A stretch of DNA of 14,349 bases from NCBI GenBank assembly GCA_025360285.1, contig JANYCM010000337.1:1-14349 (forward strand). Reading direction: 5' to 3'. A program made the translations under genes and the position numbers. Below the pieces are notes generated by a model, which was not told where the DNA came from, did no database searches, and saw only the letters and a list, made by a program, of their open reading frames with translations. The DNA is from Sphingomonadales bacterium. GTDB taxonomy: Bacteria; Pseudomonadota; Alphaproteobacteria; Sphingomonadales; Sphingomonadaceae. Positions 7,687 to 14,349 of the stretch are shown here, piece after piece (positions within the stretch are counted from its first letter, which is position 1; each line of letters begins with the position of its first letter).

Positions 7687-7700
7687 TTGACGAAAGTCAC
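7687..7700. promoter_or_regulatory. FNR/FixK/ANR-like box
   Basis: TTGAC-GAAA-GTCAC matches the Crp/FNR-family oxygen-sensor consensus TTGAY-N4-RTCAA at all but the last base. Bd-type and CIO oxidases are commonly controlled by FNR or ANR proteins, so its place in the divergent region upstream of cydA is sensible. It is about 245 bp from the cydA ATG, so either the leader is long or the box acts on the leftward gene. A chance match is possible. Confidence 0.35.
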
Positions 7701-7943
7701 CGTTTGGGTGGTTGTGTGCGTAGCAGCCAGAATTTCAGGCGGCGTTTTTACCGCCCAGCCATGGTTTCCCAGCGATGTCAAAGAGCAAAGTCTATCAGCC
7801 TTTTAGCGCATTTTATCGATGTAGGACAGGGCTTTCGCCATTTGCCGTAATACCGGCCTCAAACGATCCGGCTGCGGCGAATAGCCCGCGCTGCATCCGA
7901 ATGTTTCTGCTATGGCGCAGCAACGGTTGGTTAGGGACATGGC

Positions 7944-9377
7944 ATGTTCGACACAATTTCCGCGCTGACGCTCGCCCGGATGCAGTTTGCCTTCACCGTG
8001 TCGTTCCATTTCATCTTCCCGTCGTTCACCATCGGCCTGGCCAGCTATCTGATGGTGCTGGAAGGGCTGTGGATCCGAACCGGCCGTGATGTTTACCTGC
8101 AACTCTTCAAATATTGGTTGAAGATCTTTGCCATCACCTTCGGCATGGGCGTCGTCTCCGGAATCGTCATGGCCTATCAGTTCGGCACCAATTGGGCGGT
8201 GTTTTCGGACAAGGCAGGGCCGGTCATCGGGCCGCTTATGGCCTATGAGGTGCTGACGGCGTTTTTCCTGGAGGCCGGCTTCCTGGGGGTCATGCTGTTC
8301 GGGCTTGAACGCGTTGGCAAGCAACTGCATTTTGCCGCCACCTGCATGGTGGCGCTGGGCACCGCGATTTCGGCCTTCTGGATTATCGCGGTCAACAGCT
8401 GGATGCAGACGCCGCAGGGTTTTGGCGTCAACGCCAACGGGCAGTTTTTCGCCACCGATTGGCTGGCGGTGATTTTCAACCCGTCGATGCCCTATCGCCT
8501 CGTCCATGTCCTGCTGGCCGCCTATCTGACGACGGCGCTGGTGGTCGGCGGGGCCGGGGCCTGGCATTTGCTGGCTGACCGGCGCCACCGCCGTGTGCCG
8601 AGTGAAGGCACGCGCATCATGTTTTCGATGGCGATGTGGATGGCAGCGATCGTGGCGCCGATCCAGATTCTGGCCGGGGATGATCATGGCCTCAACACAC
8701 TGGCGCACCAGCCGATGAAAATTGCGGCGATGGAAGGCCATTACAGAAGCTTCCCGGGCGGCGAAGGCGGCGGTGCCCCGTTGATTTTGTTCGGTATTCC
8801 CGATGATCAGGCGCAGGTCATGCGGTACAAGGTTGAAATCCCGGCGATGGGATCGCTGATTTTGAAGCATGATACTTCGGCCAGCCTGGCGGGCCTTGAT
8901 ACCGTGCCGATGGCCGATCGGCCGCCGGTAGCGATCACCTTCTGGTCGTTCCGCATCATGGTCGGCATCGGTTTCCTGATCGCGGCGCTGGGCATCTGGA
9001 GCCTGCTCGCCCGGGCGCGGGGCCGGCTTTATGAATGGCCGTGGCTGCATCGCCTGGCGCTGGTGATGGGCCCCGCGGGGTTTGTCGCCGTGCTGGCCGG
9101 CTGGGTGACCACCGAAGTCGGTCGCCAGCCCTATACGGTATTTGGTGTCCTGCGCACGGTGGACAGCGCGTCGCCGCTGGCGGCGCCGGCGGTGGCGGCC
9201 TCGCTGATCGCCTTTGTCATTGTGTATTTTACGGTTTTTGGCGCCGGCACCTGGTTCATCATCAGGCTGATGGGCCATGAACCGCACCCCGGCGAGCAGG
9301 GGCCGACGCGCGGCGAGCCGGTGCGGGCGGCGGGCCTTGTCGGCGGCGGCGATGCTGTTCTGGCGGCGGCGGAGTAA
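7944..9377 (+). CDS. cydA: Cytochrome bd-type (CIO) ubiquinol oxidase subunit I
   Basis: The heme-bearing subunit of a bd-family quinol oxidase in the inner membrane, which reduces O2 to water with quinol electrons. At 477 residues and with a short Q-loop it is the cyanide-insensitive (CioA) form. Visible conserved points: His22 in VSFHFIFPSFTIG (low-spin/high-spin heme ligand position of the family), Glu102 and Glu110 in YEVLTAFFLE, His188 in PYRLVHVLLAAY, the quinol-loop signature GDDHG-N-HQPMKIAAMEG (245-264), Met339 in FWSFRIMVG (expected heme b558 ligand) and TTEVGRQPYTVFGVLRT (389-405). Multiple hydrophobic helices run throughout. The start at ATG 7944 is supported by TAGGGA at 7932-7937; an ATG at 7939 is out of frame. 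The stop is 5 bp before cydB, so the two are translationally linked. The family is certain, and bd versus CIO subtype rests on loop length. Confidence 0.96.
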   Translation: MFDTISALTLARMQFAFTVSFHFIFPSFTIGLASYLMVLEGLWIRTGRDVYLQLFKYWLKIFAITFGMGVVSGIVMAYQFGTNWAVFSDKAGPVIGPLMAYEVLTAFFLEAGFLGVMLFGLERVGKQLHFAATCMVALGTAISAFWIIAVNSWMQTPQGFGVNANGQFFATDWLAVIFNPSMPYRLVHVLLAAYLTTALVVGGAGAWHLLADRRHRRVPSEGTRIMFSMAMWMAAIVAPIQILAGDDHGLNTLAHQPMKIAAMEGHYRSFPGGEGGGAPLILFGIPDDQAQVMRYKVEIPAMGSLILKHDTSASLAGLDTVPMADRPPVAITFWSFRIMVGIGFLIAALGIWSLLARARGRLYEWPWLHRLALVMGPAGFVAVLAGWVTTEVGRQPYTVFGVLRTVDSASPLAAPAVAASLIAFVIVYFTVFGAGTWFIIRLMGHEPHPGEQGPTRGEPVRAAGLVGGGDAVLAAAE

Positions 9378-9382
9378 CGGCA

Positions 9383-10387
9383 ATGGCACCCAATGACATG
9401 CTCTCGCTGATCTGGGCCGGGATCATCGCCGTTGCCATCTTTGGCTATGTGGTGATGGACGGCTTTGATCTGGGCATCGGTATCCTGTTTCCGTGGCTGG
9501 ATGAGGGCAAGCATCGCAACAGCGCCATCAACACGATAGCGCCGGTGTGGGACGGCAATGAAACCTGGCTGGTGCTCGGCGGCGGCGGGCTTTTTGCTGC
9601 CTTTCCCTTGGCTTATGCGGTGCTGATGCCGGCGGTTTACACGCCGGTGATTGCCATGCTGCTGGGGCTGGTGTTCCGCGGCGTGGCGTTTGAATATCGC
9701 GCCCGCACGACCCGGCTGTGGATATGGGACCGGGCGTTTGCGCTGGGGTCCACGCTGGCGGCGTTTTCGCAAGGGGTGATACTGGGGGCTGTGTTGCAGG
9801 GCGTCACGGTAACCGGGCGCGGCTATGGCGGGGGCTGGTGGGATTGGCTGTCACCATTTTCGGTGCTGACCGGCGTGTCGGTTGTCGCCGGCTATGCCTT
9901 GCTGGGGGCCTGCTGGTTGATCTACAAGACGGAAAATGAACTGCAAGATCAAGCCTTTAAGCTGGCACGTCTGACGGCGGTTGCGACCCTTGCCGCGATT
10001 GTTGCGGTCAGTCTGGCGACGCCGTTCCTCAATCACGACTATTACCACCGCTGGTTCACGGCGCCGGGGCTTTATCTGGCGGCGCCGGTGCCGATCCTGG
10101 TTGGGGTGGCCGCGCTGCTGTTCATCCGGGCCTTGCGCAACCGCGCCGAGGGGCAACCGTTCCTGCTCGCCTTGTCCTTGTTCTTGCTCAGCTTCATTGG
10201 CCTTGGCATTTCGATGTTCCCGTGGATCGTCCCCGGCAAGATCAGCATTTTCCAGGCGGCGACGGCCGAAAATTCCCAGGTTTTCATGCTGATAGGCGTT
10301 GGCATCATGTTGCCGATCATCATCGGCTACACCGGCTATGCCTATTGGGTGTTCCGCGGCAAGGTGGGCCATGAAGGCTATCATTGA
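9383..10387 (+). CDS. cydB: Cytochrome bd-type (CIO) ubiquinol oxidase subunit II
   Basis: 334 residues, the membrane partner of CydA, with eight or nine hydrophobic helices. Family signatures are GYVVMDGFDLGIGILFPWL (Asp26 and Asp29) and PVWDGNETWLVLGGGGLFAAFP (Asp57, Glu60), the conserved acidic residues associated with proton uptake and heme/structure support. The C-terminal SMFPWIVPGKISIFQAA and TGYAYWVFRGKV segments are typical. It follows cydA by 5 bp with GGAG at 9371-9374 as ribosome binding site. Its last 17 bases overlap the start of the DUF2474 gene (10371), so the three genes are one operon. No cydDC assembly genes lie next to it in the window. Confidence 0.96.
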   Translation: MAPNDMLSLIWAGIIAVAIFGYVVMDGFDLGIGILFPWLDEGKHRNSAINTIAPVWDGNETWLVLGGGGLFAAFPLAYAVLMPAVYTPVIAMLLGLVFRGVAFEYRARTTRLWIWDRAFALGSTLAAFSQGVILGAVLQGVTVTGRGYGGGWWDWLSPFSVLTGVSVVAGYALLGACWLIYKTENELQDQAFKLARLTAVATLAAIVAVSLATPFLNHDYYHRWFTAPGLYLAAPVPILVGVAALLFIRALRNRAEGQPFLLALSLFLLSFIGLGISMFPWIVPGKISIFQAATAENSQVFMLIGVGIMLPIIIGYTGYAYWVFRGKVGHEGYH

Positions 10388-10496
10388 TCGTGCCCGCCGC
10401 TGGCTGTGGTTCATCGGGCTGTGGCTGCTCGGTGTCGCTGCCGTGGCGGTGATTTCGGGGATTTTGCGGTTGTGGATCGGGTCGTCACGGGGGTGA
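10371..10496 (+). CDS. DUF2474 / CydX-like single-helix oxidase accessory protein (41 aa)
   Basis: A 41-residue protein (MKAIIDRARRWLWFIGLWLL, then GVAAVAVISGILRLWIGSSRG) with a basic N-terminus and one transmembrane helix. DUF2474 proteins are encoded at the end of CIO-type oxidase operons and are taken to be the counterpart of CydX, a small subunit that stabilises the bd oxidase. The ATG lies inside cydB and overlaps its last 17 bases in another frame, implying translational coupling. It ends 158 bp before tRNA-Leu. Confidence 0.8.
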   Translation: MKAIIDRARRWLWFIGLWLLGVAAVAVISGILRLWIGSSRG

Positions 10497-10497
10497 T

Positions 10498-10526
10498 CCC
10501 CGGCCGGCGGGGTAGCGGCGCCGGGG
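10498..10526. terminator. GC-rich hairpin after the oxidase operon
   Basis: CCCCGGC (10498-10504) pairs with GCCGGGG (10520-10526) around a 15-base loop, immediately after the DUF2474 stop. There is no T-run, so it is not a classical intrinsic terminator; it may stop transcription with Rho or protect the mRNA 3' end. Confidence 0.35.
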
Positions 10527-10608
10527 AATCCGGGCATGAATCGCGGGCGCGGCGGGGTCGGCGCCGGGTATCGCCCCACAAACCGGCCGCCAATCGGCCG
10601 CGCCAGCC

Positions 10609-10636
10609 TTGCGCCGCCCCCCAGCGTTGCTATAGA
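10609..10636 (+). promoter_or_regulatory. Candidate promoter of tRNA-Leu
   Basis: TTGCGC (10609-10614), 16 bp, then TATAGA (10631-10636). Transcription would start near 10643, about 12 bases before the mature tRNA. The -35 is partial (4/6) and the -10 good (5/6). It may also read into tig, 41 bp past the tRNA. Confidence 0.4.
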
Positions 10637-10654
10637 CGCGCGCTTCACCTCTTA

Positions 10655-10739
<85 letters not shown>

Positions 10740-10780
10740 GCACCGAGCAAGCCCTGATTTGAACAGACGAGATTGAAAAA

Positions 10781-12382
10781 ATGCAGATTGCTGAAACGTT
10801 GAACCAGGGCCTTCGCCGCGAATATTCGCTGGTCATCCCGGCGGCCGCGCTGGCCGCCCGCATCGATGCCCGGCTCGCCGAAGTGTCCAAGACGATTCGC
10901 ATGCCCGGCTTCCGCCCCGGCAAGGTGCCGCCGAATTTGGTGCGCAAGATGCACGGCGAGGCACTGCGCGGTGAAGCCTTGCAGGCGGCGCTGAACGACG
11001 GTGTCCAGCAATTGCTCGCCGATCACAAGCTGCGCCCGGCCACCCAGCCGCAGGTCGATCTGGATGGCGAAGACGCCGAAGGCCAGGATGTCGGCTTCAA
11101 GGTCGCCGTTGAAGTGTTGCCCACCGTCGAGGAATTGAAGATCGACGATCTGGCGCTGGAGCGTCTGGTCGTCGCTGCCGATGACGGCGCGATGGACGAA
11201 GCCCTCAAGCGCCTTGCCGGCCAGTCGCAGCGCAGCGAAGCCGCCCCCGACGAGCACAAGGCCAGGACCGGTGATACGCTGGTCATCGATTTCGAAGGCC
11301 GGGTTGACGGCGAATTGTTCGATGGCGGCAAGGGCGAGGGGATGCGTATAACCATCGGCTCGGGCCAGCTCATCCCCGGCTTTGAAGACCAGTTGGTCGG
11401 CGCCAAGACCGGCGAAGCCCGGACGGTGAAAGTCAACTTCCCCGATGATTATAATGTCGCCTATCTGAAGGGCAAACCCGCCGAATTCGCCATCACGGTG
11501 CAGGCCGTCGAAGTGCCGGTCGAAACCGCCATCGATGATGAATTCGCCAAGGGCTTCGGCATCGACAGCCTCGATGCCCTGAAGGAAATCCTGAAGGAAC
11601 AGCTGGATGGCGAACTCGGCCAGCTGACTCGCACGCATCTGAAGCGCAAGCTGCTCGATACGCTGGCCGCGCGCCATGATTTCGAAGTGCCGGAAACCAT
11701 GGTGGACAGCGAATTCGAACAGATCTGGGCGCAGCTTGACCAGGAAGCCGCACAGGATGCTGATCCGGCGGCGGCGCGCGCCATGCTGGAAGGCGAACGC
11801 GCCGAATATCGCCGCATTGCCGAACGCCGCGTGCGGCTGGGGTTGTTGCTGTCAGAAATCGGTCAACGCCATGGCATCACCGTCAGCCAGCCGGAAATGA
11901 ACCGGTTGATCGGCCAGGAAGCCGCCAAATACCCCAAGGAACAGGCGCAGGTCGTCAAATATTTCCAGGAAAACCCGATGGCCGCCGCCCAGCTGCGCGC
12001 GCCGCTGTATGAAGACAAGGTCGTCGATTTCCTGCTGAGCAAGGCCGCGATCACCGATCGCCCCGCCACTCGCGAAGAACTGGAAGCGGCGATCGAGGAC
12101 GAGGATGAAACGCCGGGCCACAGCCATGCCGGCCATGGCCATGCCGGCCATGTCCATGGCCCCGATTGCGACCATGACCATGATCTTGCGCCCGCCAAGC
12201 CGAAGAAGGCCGCCAAGGCCAAGGCGGCGGTTGCAGAAACGGTCGATGCCGTGGCCGAGCCGGTTGCCGAAGCACCCGCGAAGAAGGCGACCAAGCCAAA
12301 GGCTGTGAAGGCCGAAGCGGTGGAAGCCGTGGCCGAGGAAGCGCCGGCCAAGCCGAAGCGCGCCAAGAAGGCGGCGGAATAA
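10781..12382 (+). CDS. tig: Trigger factor (ribosome-associated chaperone / PPIase) with His-rich tail
   Basis: The ribosome-bound chaperone that receives nascent chains at the exit tunnel. Residues 1-140 form the ribosome-binding domain with the signature GFRPGKVP at 43-50. Residues 162-245 form the FKBP-type peptidyl-prolyl isomerase domain (GDTLVIDFEGRVDG, then GQLIPGFEDQLVGAKTGE). Residues about 255-435 form the helical chaperone domain (for example FEVPETMVDSEFEQ, YPKEQAQVVKYFQENP). The 533 residues exceed the usual 430-460 because of a tail: a His cluster at 447-467 (His 447, 449, 452, 454, 457, 459, 465, 467, plus Cys463), then about 65 residues rich in Lys, Ala and Pro (AKPKKAAKAK type). 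The His cluster looks able to bind Ni, Zn or Cu, as in SlyD. The gene usually stands upstream of clpP and clpX, but here a DUF4157 gene follows. Confidence 0.95.
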   Translation: MQIAETLNQGLRREYSLVIPAAALAARIDARLAEVSKTIRMPGFRPGKVPPNLVRKMHGEALRGEALQAALNDGVQQLLADHKLRPATQPQVDLDGEDAEGQDVGFKVAVEVLPTVEELKIDDLALERLVVAADDGAMDEALKRLAGQSQRSEAAPDEHKARTGDTLVIDFEGRVDGELFDGGKGEGMRITIGSGQLIPGFEDQLVGAKTGEARTVKVNFPDDYNVAYLKGKPAEFAITVQAVEVPVETAIDDEFAKGFGIDSLDALKEILKEQLDGELGQLTRTHLKRKLLDTLAARHDFEVPETMVDSEFEQIWAQLDQEAAQDADPAAARAMLEGERAEYRRIAERRVRLGLLLSEIGQRHGITVSQPEMNRLIGQEAAKYPKEQAQVVKYFQENPMAAAQLRAPLYEDKVVDFLLSKAAITDRPATREELEAAIEDEDETPGHSHAGHGHAGHVHGPDCDHDHDLAPAKPKKAAKAKAAVAETVDAVAEPVAEAPAKKATKPKAVKAEAVEAVAEEAPAKPKRAKKAAE

Positions 12383-12415
12383 AGCGCACCGGCGCTGCCC
12401 GAACCACGCCCGCCC

Positions 12416-12437
12416 GCCCCCGTTAATTGACGGGGGC
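12416..12437. terminator. Perfect 8-bp stem hairpin downstream of tig
   Basis: GCCCCCGT (12416-12423), loop TAATTG, then ACGGGGGC (12430-12437). It lies 34 bases past the tig stop. No T-run follows on either strand, so it is a strong structure but not a textbook intrinsic terminator. It probably marks the end of the tig transcript. Confidence 0.45.
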
Positions 12438-12497
12438 AGGCAGGGCGTTGGCGCCGGTCTTCACGCAAATGACGTCTGTCTCGAAACCAATGTAGAA

Positions 12498-12511
12498 CGC
12501 GATTGATCGCG
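12498..12511. promoter_or_regulatory. Short palindrome upstream of the DUF4157 gene
   Basis: CGCGAT-TG-ATCGCG forms perfect 6-bp arms, 70 bases upstream of the DUF4157 start in the 199-bp gap after tig. It could be an operator. No convincing -35/-10 pair is visible beside it. Palindromes of this length are not rare in GC-rich DNA. Confidence 0.2.
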
Positions 12512-12581
12512 CGGCCGGATGGGCGCAATCTGAACGTGCCAAGCAGGCCAATCGCGGTCTTTTGGTCAGCGGGATGGTTGC

Positions 12582-14240
12582 ATGTCCGGTAAAACGCGCC
12601 TCACCATCGCGAGGCCGCAAGCGGCGGTGGTGCCGGCGCGGTCGCCCGTCACGGCGCCGCCGGACGCGGCGCGCGTGACCCATGCGGCCGCAGATACGCT
12701 GGCAAACCGGCAGGCTGAACTGGGCCGCTCGCCGGCTGTTCAACGGTTGGTGGGCCTGCACCGCGCTGTTAACGCCGGGTCGGCCGCGGCGCAATTGGCG
12801 CCCGACAACAGGGCCGTGCGGGGTGGCTTGCCCCAGGCCTTGCGATCCGGAATCGAACAGCTTTCCGGTGTTGCGATGGACAATGTGAGGGTCCACCGAA
12901 ACTCGCCGGCGCCAGCGCGCATTGGGGCGCACGCCTATGCCCAGGGCCGCGACATTCACCTTGCGCCGGGGCAGGAAACGCACCTGCCGCATGAAGCCTG
13001 GCATTTGGTGCAGCAGGCGCAGGGCCGTGTGCGGCCGACGTTGCAGGCCAAGGGCGCCGCGATCAACGACGATGCCGGACTGGAGGCGGAAGCTGACCGG
13101 ATGGGCAGCAGGGCAGCGGCTATGCCGGTTACCGGCGCCGACACCCCGGCGGGCCCATCCGCTGGCGGGCATGCCGCCCGGCAATTGCAGCGCGTCGGGC
13201 CTGGCAATGCAAATGCACCGCTGCAGAGACAAGGCATCAAGGCTGGCAAGCTGAATGTCGTTGGCGAAAGCCACCCCGAATCCAATCCGCGGCGCGATAG
13301 CGAAAAGCAGTTTGTGGCGACCAAGGGGTTCGGCCCCAATGCCTATTTCAAGGAAAATGAGTATAAATACAAAATAACCCAAATCAATACGGTTTTGGGA
13401 GCAAGTTCCTTTTTGGGTCTTGTCGGTTTTGGCGAGACGACAACCGAGCATTTTGGCGATCCGGCGATTCTGCGCGTTGAAAAACGCATCGGTGACACCA
13501 AGGAAAAGTTGCTGCCGATTGCCGCTGTATTCCGTGCCGGCAAGGTGCCGCCAAGTTTTGCCAATCTTGGTGATATCGTGATTGCCTGGAACGGTTTCAC
13601 CAAATATGGCATAGCCGAGGAATTGAAGCAGATTCAGCTGACAATGGGCGAATTGCTAAAGGTCAGCGGCGAAGAGAAGCATGCCACCAGCCTGATCCAA
13701 CTCTATGGACTTGTTGATAAATCACGCCAATATTATGCCACCCGCGACCCGGTGCTGGTCGTTCCGGCCGATGTGGTCAAGTTCGAGACACTTTGGCAGC
13801 AGATTGAATTCGAATTCACCAAGGCGATAAAAGGCGGCAAACCCCTGGCGCCTGTCGACAAGGTGGACAAGGAACGATCAACGGCGATGGACAAGGCTGC
13901 GACCCACAGCGCCGTGACACCCGCCGTGTGGAAAATCGGCCAGGATCATGTCAAGGATATCAAGGCAGACAAAGGCTATAATGCCGCGGCCTTGCGCTAC
14001 AACCTGGTCACACGCGGCGAATTCAACGCCGAATTTCTGCCCTGGGAGCGGGCCGGAAATGAAAAGAAATACGCCAGGCAGATCGCCTATGGCCATGAAC
14101 TTGCCGACATGTACGGGTGGAGCGCGCAGACGGTCTATGAAATGGCGATAAAGGGCGAGTTTGACGAAAACGTGCAGGTGAGAGAGCAGAACATGCACGA
14201 ACGAAAGAAGAAGGGCGGCCCGCCAAGTTACATCGGTTAG
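12582..14240 (+). CDS. DUF4157-domain protein with uncharacterised C-terminal domain (putative eCIS/polymorphic-toxin cargo)
   Basis: 552 residues, no signal peptide or membrane helix. The start ATG 12582 has GGGA about 8 nt upstream. Residues 1-80 look disordered. Residues about 82-175 are a DUF4157 domain: LRSGIEQLSGVAMDNVRVH, AHAYAQGRDIHLAPGQE, then LPHEAWHLVQQAQGRV with the zinc-peptidase-like HExxH (His137, Glu138, His141) and LEAEADRMG (Glu168, Glu170, Asp172). DUF4157 proteins are associated with extracellular contractile injection systems and toxin-like proteins, where the module is thought to serve loading or proteolytic release. A low-complexity linker follows (180-215). Residues 220-552 are a soluble alpha/beta-looking domain starting LNVVGESHPESNPRRDSEKQF (split here: LNVVGESHPE, SNPRRDSEKQF); I do not recognise its fold. 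Base composition drops in G+C from about 13340, unlike the 5' half. The stop TAG (14238-14240) is 109 bp from the window end. Toxin activity is inferred, not seen. Confidence 0.82.
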   Translation: MSGKTRLTIARPQAAVVPARSPVTAPPDAARVTHAAADTLANRQAELGRSPAVQRLVGLHRAVNAGSAAAQLAPDNRAVRGGLPQALRSGIEQLSGVAMDNVRVHRNSPAPARIGAHAYAQGRDIHLAPGQETHLPHEAWHLVQQAQGRVRPTLQAKGAAINDDAGLEAEADRMGSRAAAMPVTGADTPAGPSAGGHAARQLQRVGPGNANAPLQRQGIKAGKLNVVGESHPESNPRRDSEKQFVATKGFGPNAYFKENEYKYKITQINTVLGASSFLGLVGFGETTTEHFGDPAILRVEKRIGDTKEKLLPIAAVFRAGKVPPSFANLGDIVIAWNGFTKYGIAEELKQIQLTMGELLKVSGEEKHATSLIQLYGLVDKSRQYYATRDPVLVVPADVVKFETLWQQIEFEFTKAIKGGKPLAPVDKVDKERSTAMDKAATHSAVTPAVWKIGQDHVKDIKADKGYNAAALRYNLVTRGEFNAEFLPWERAGNEKKYARQIAYGHELADMYGWSAQTVYEMAIKGEFDENVQVREQNMHERKKKGGPPSYIG

Positions 14241-14349
14241 GCCGTGAACTCATAAATGGCTAGGGTCGGGATCGCCCGGCGCGGCGTTCTGGCGGTTCCG
14301 GGCACGCGAAGGCGGGCGTCCACGCCCCCGGCGAGCGGGCACGGGACCG
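14241..14349. other. Unassigned tail after the DUF4157 gene
   Basis: A GC-rich stretch with open frames in both directions to the window edge, none identifiable. The segment GGCCGTGAACTCATAAATGG (14240 onward, preceded by TTA at 14237-14239) resembles my recollection of IS5/IS427-type insertion sequence ends, but a single end without its partner cannot be confirmed here. Confidence 0.2.

Larger units (their letters stand above)
7545..7943. other. Divergent intergenic region between the DUF2946-like gene and cydA
   Basis: A 399-bp stretch without a convincing gene, noticeably richer in A+T from about 7640 to 7830 than the flanking genes. It must hold the control elements for the leftward run and the rightward oxidase operon. 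Visible elements are a 19-bp palindrome (7649-7667), an FNR/FixK-like box (7687-7700) and a small GGCGG/CCGCC hairpin around a T-run (7738-7755). Short open frames here on both strands lack ribosome binding sites and family features. Confidence 0.6.

Noticed and set aside
7803..9389. 528-codon open frame on the minus strand opposite cydA
   Set aside because: It is very Arg/His/Gln-rich and of low complexity, typical of antisense translation of GC-rich membrane protein genes. cydA on the plus strand is unambiguous.
12423..13451. 342-codon open frame on the minus strand opposite the DUF4157 gene
   Set aside because: Its protein is Arg/Gly/His-rich without domain features, it spans the tig-DUF4157 gap, and the opposite strand encodes a recognisable DUF4157 domain. 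It is a GC-rich shadow frame.
14314..14327. Small hairpin GGGCG-TCCA-CGCCC near the right edge
   Set aside because: A stem of only 5 bp in very GC-rich DNA, expected by chance.

Overview
The window is GC-rich and densely coded. It reads as chromosome of an alphaproteobacterium, most likely a sphingomonad-type (Sphingomonadales) organism. This rests on the gene types and codon bias: a Sel1/SPOR envelope protein, a long fused indolepyruvate ferredoxin oxidoreductase, a CIO-type cytochrome bd oxidase with a DUF2474 partner, and tRNA-Leu just upstream of tig. No marker gene here fixes the genus.

Layout. (1) Positions 1-836, + strand: the 3' part of a Sel1-repeat/SPOR-domain protein whose start lies outside the window. 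(2) 948-7544, - strand: a run of four genes that could be one transcription unit. In transcription order they are a DUF2946-like membrane or secreted protein, an outer-membrane-type protein with a CSACGC motif at its mature N-terminus, formate-tetrahydrofolate ligase (fhs) interrupted by one in-frame TAA, and a 1144-1146 aa indolepyruvate ferredoxin oxidoreductase. The oxidoreductase has its own promoter-like sequence, overlapped by a perfect 8+7+8 palindrome. (3) 7545-7943: a 399-bp divergent regulatory region with a 19-bp palindrome and an FNR/FixK-like box. (4) 7944-10496, + strand: the bd-type quinol oxidase operon, cydA-cydB plus a 41-aa single-helix DUF2474 protein overlapping the end of cydB. 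(5) 10655-10739: tRNA-Leu(UAG), then tig (10781-12382), which has an unusual His-rich and Lys/Ala-rich tail. (6) 12582-14240: a DUF4157 protein with an HExxH motif and an uncharacterised, compositionally different C-terminal domain.

How the genes relate. The oxidase operon makes a quinol oxidase of the cyanide-insensitive type. fhs (one-carbon metabolism) and the oxidoreductase (aryl-pyruvate to aryl-acetyl-CoA) are metabolic genes whose proximity may only reflect co-transcription. tRNA-Leu and tig are housekeeping. The gene most worth following is the DUF4157 protein. DUF4157 is a known N-terminal module of proteins linked to extracellular contractile injection systems (eCIS) and of polymorphic-toxin-like proteins, and the C-terminal 330 residues here would be the cargo. 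No eCIS structural genes or obvious immunity gene lie inside the window. The second most notable point is the single nonsense codon splitting an otherwise intact fhs.
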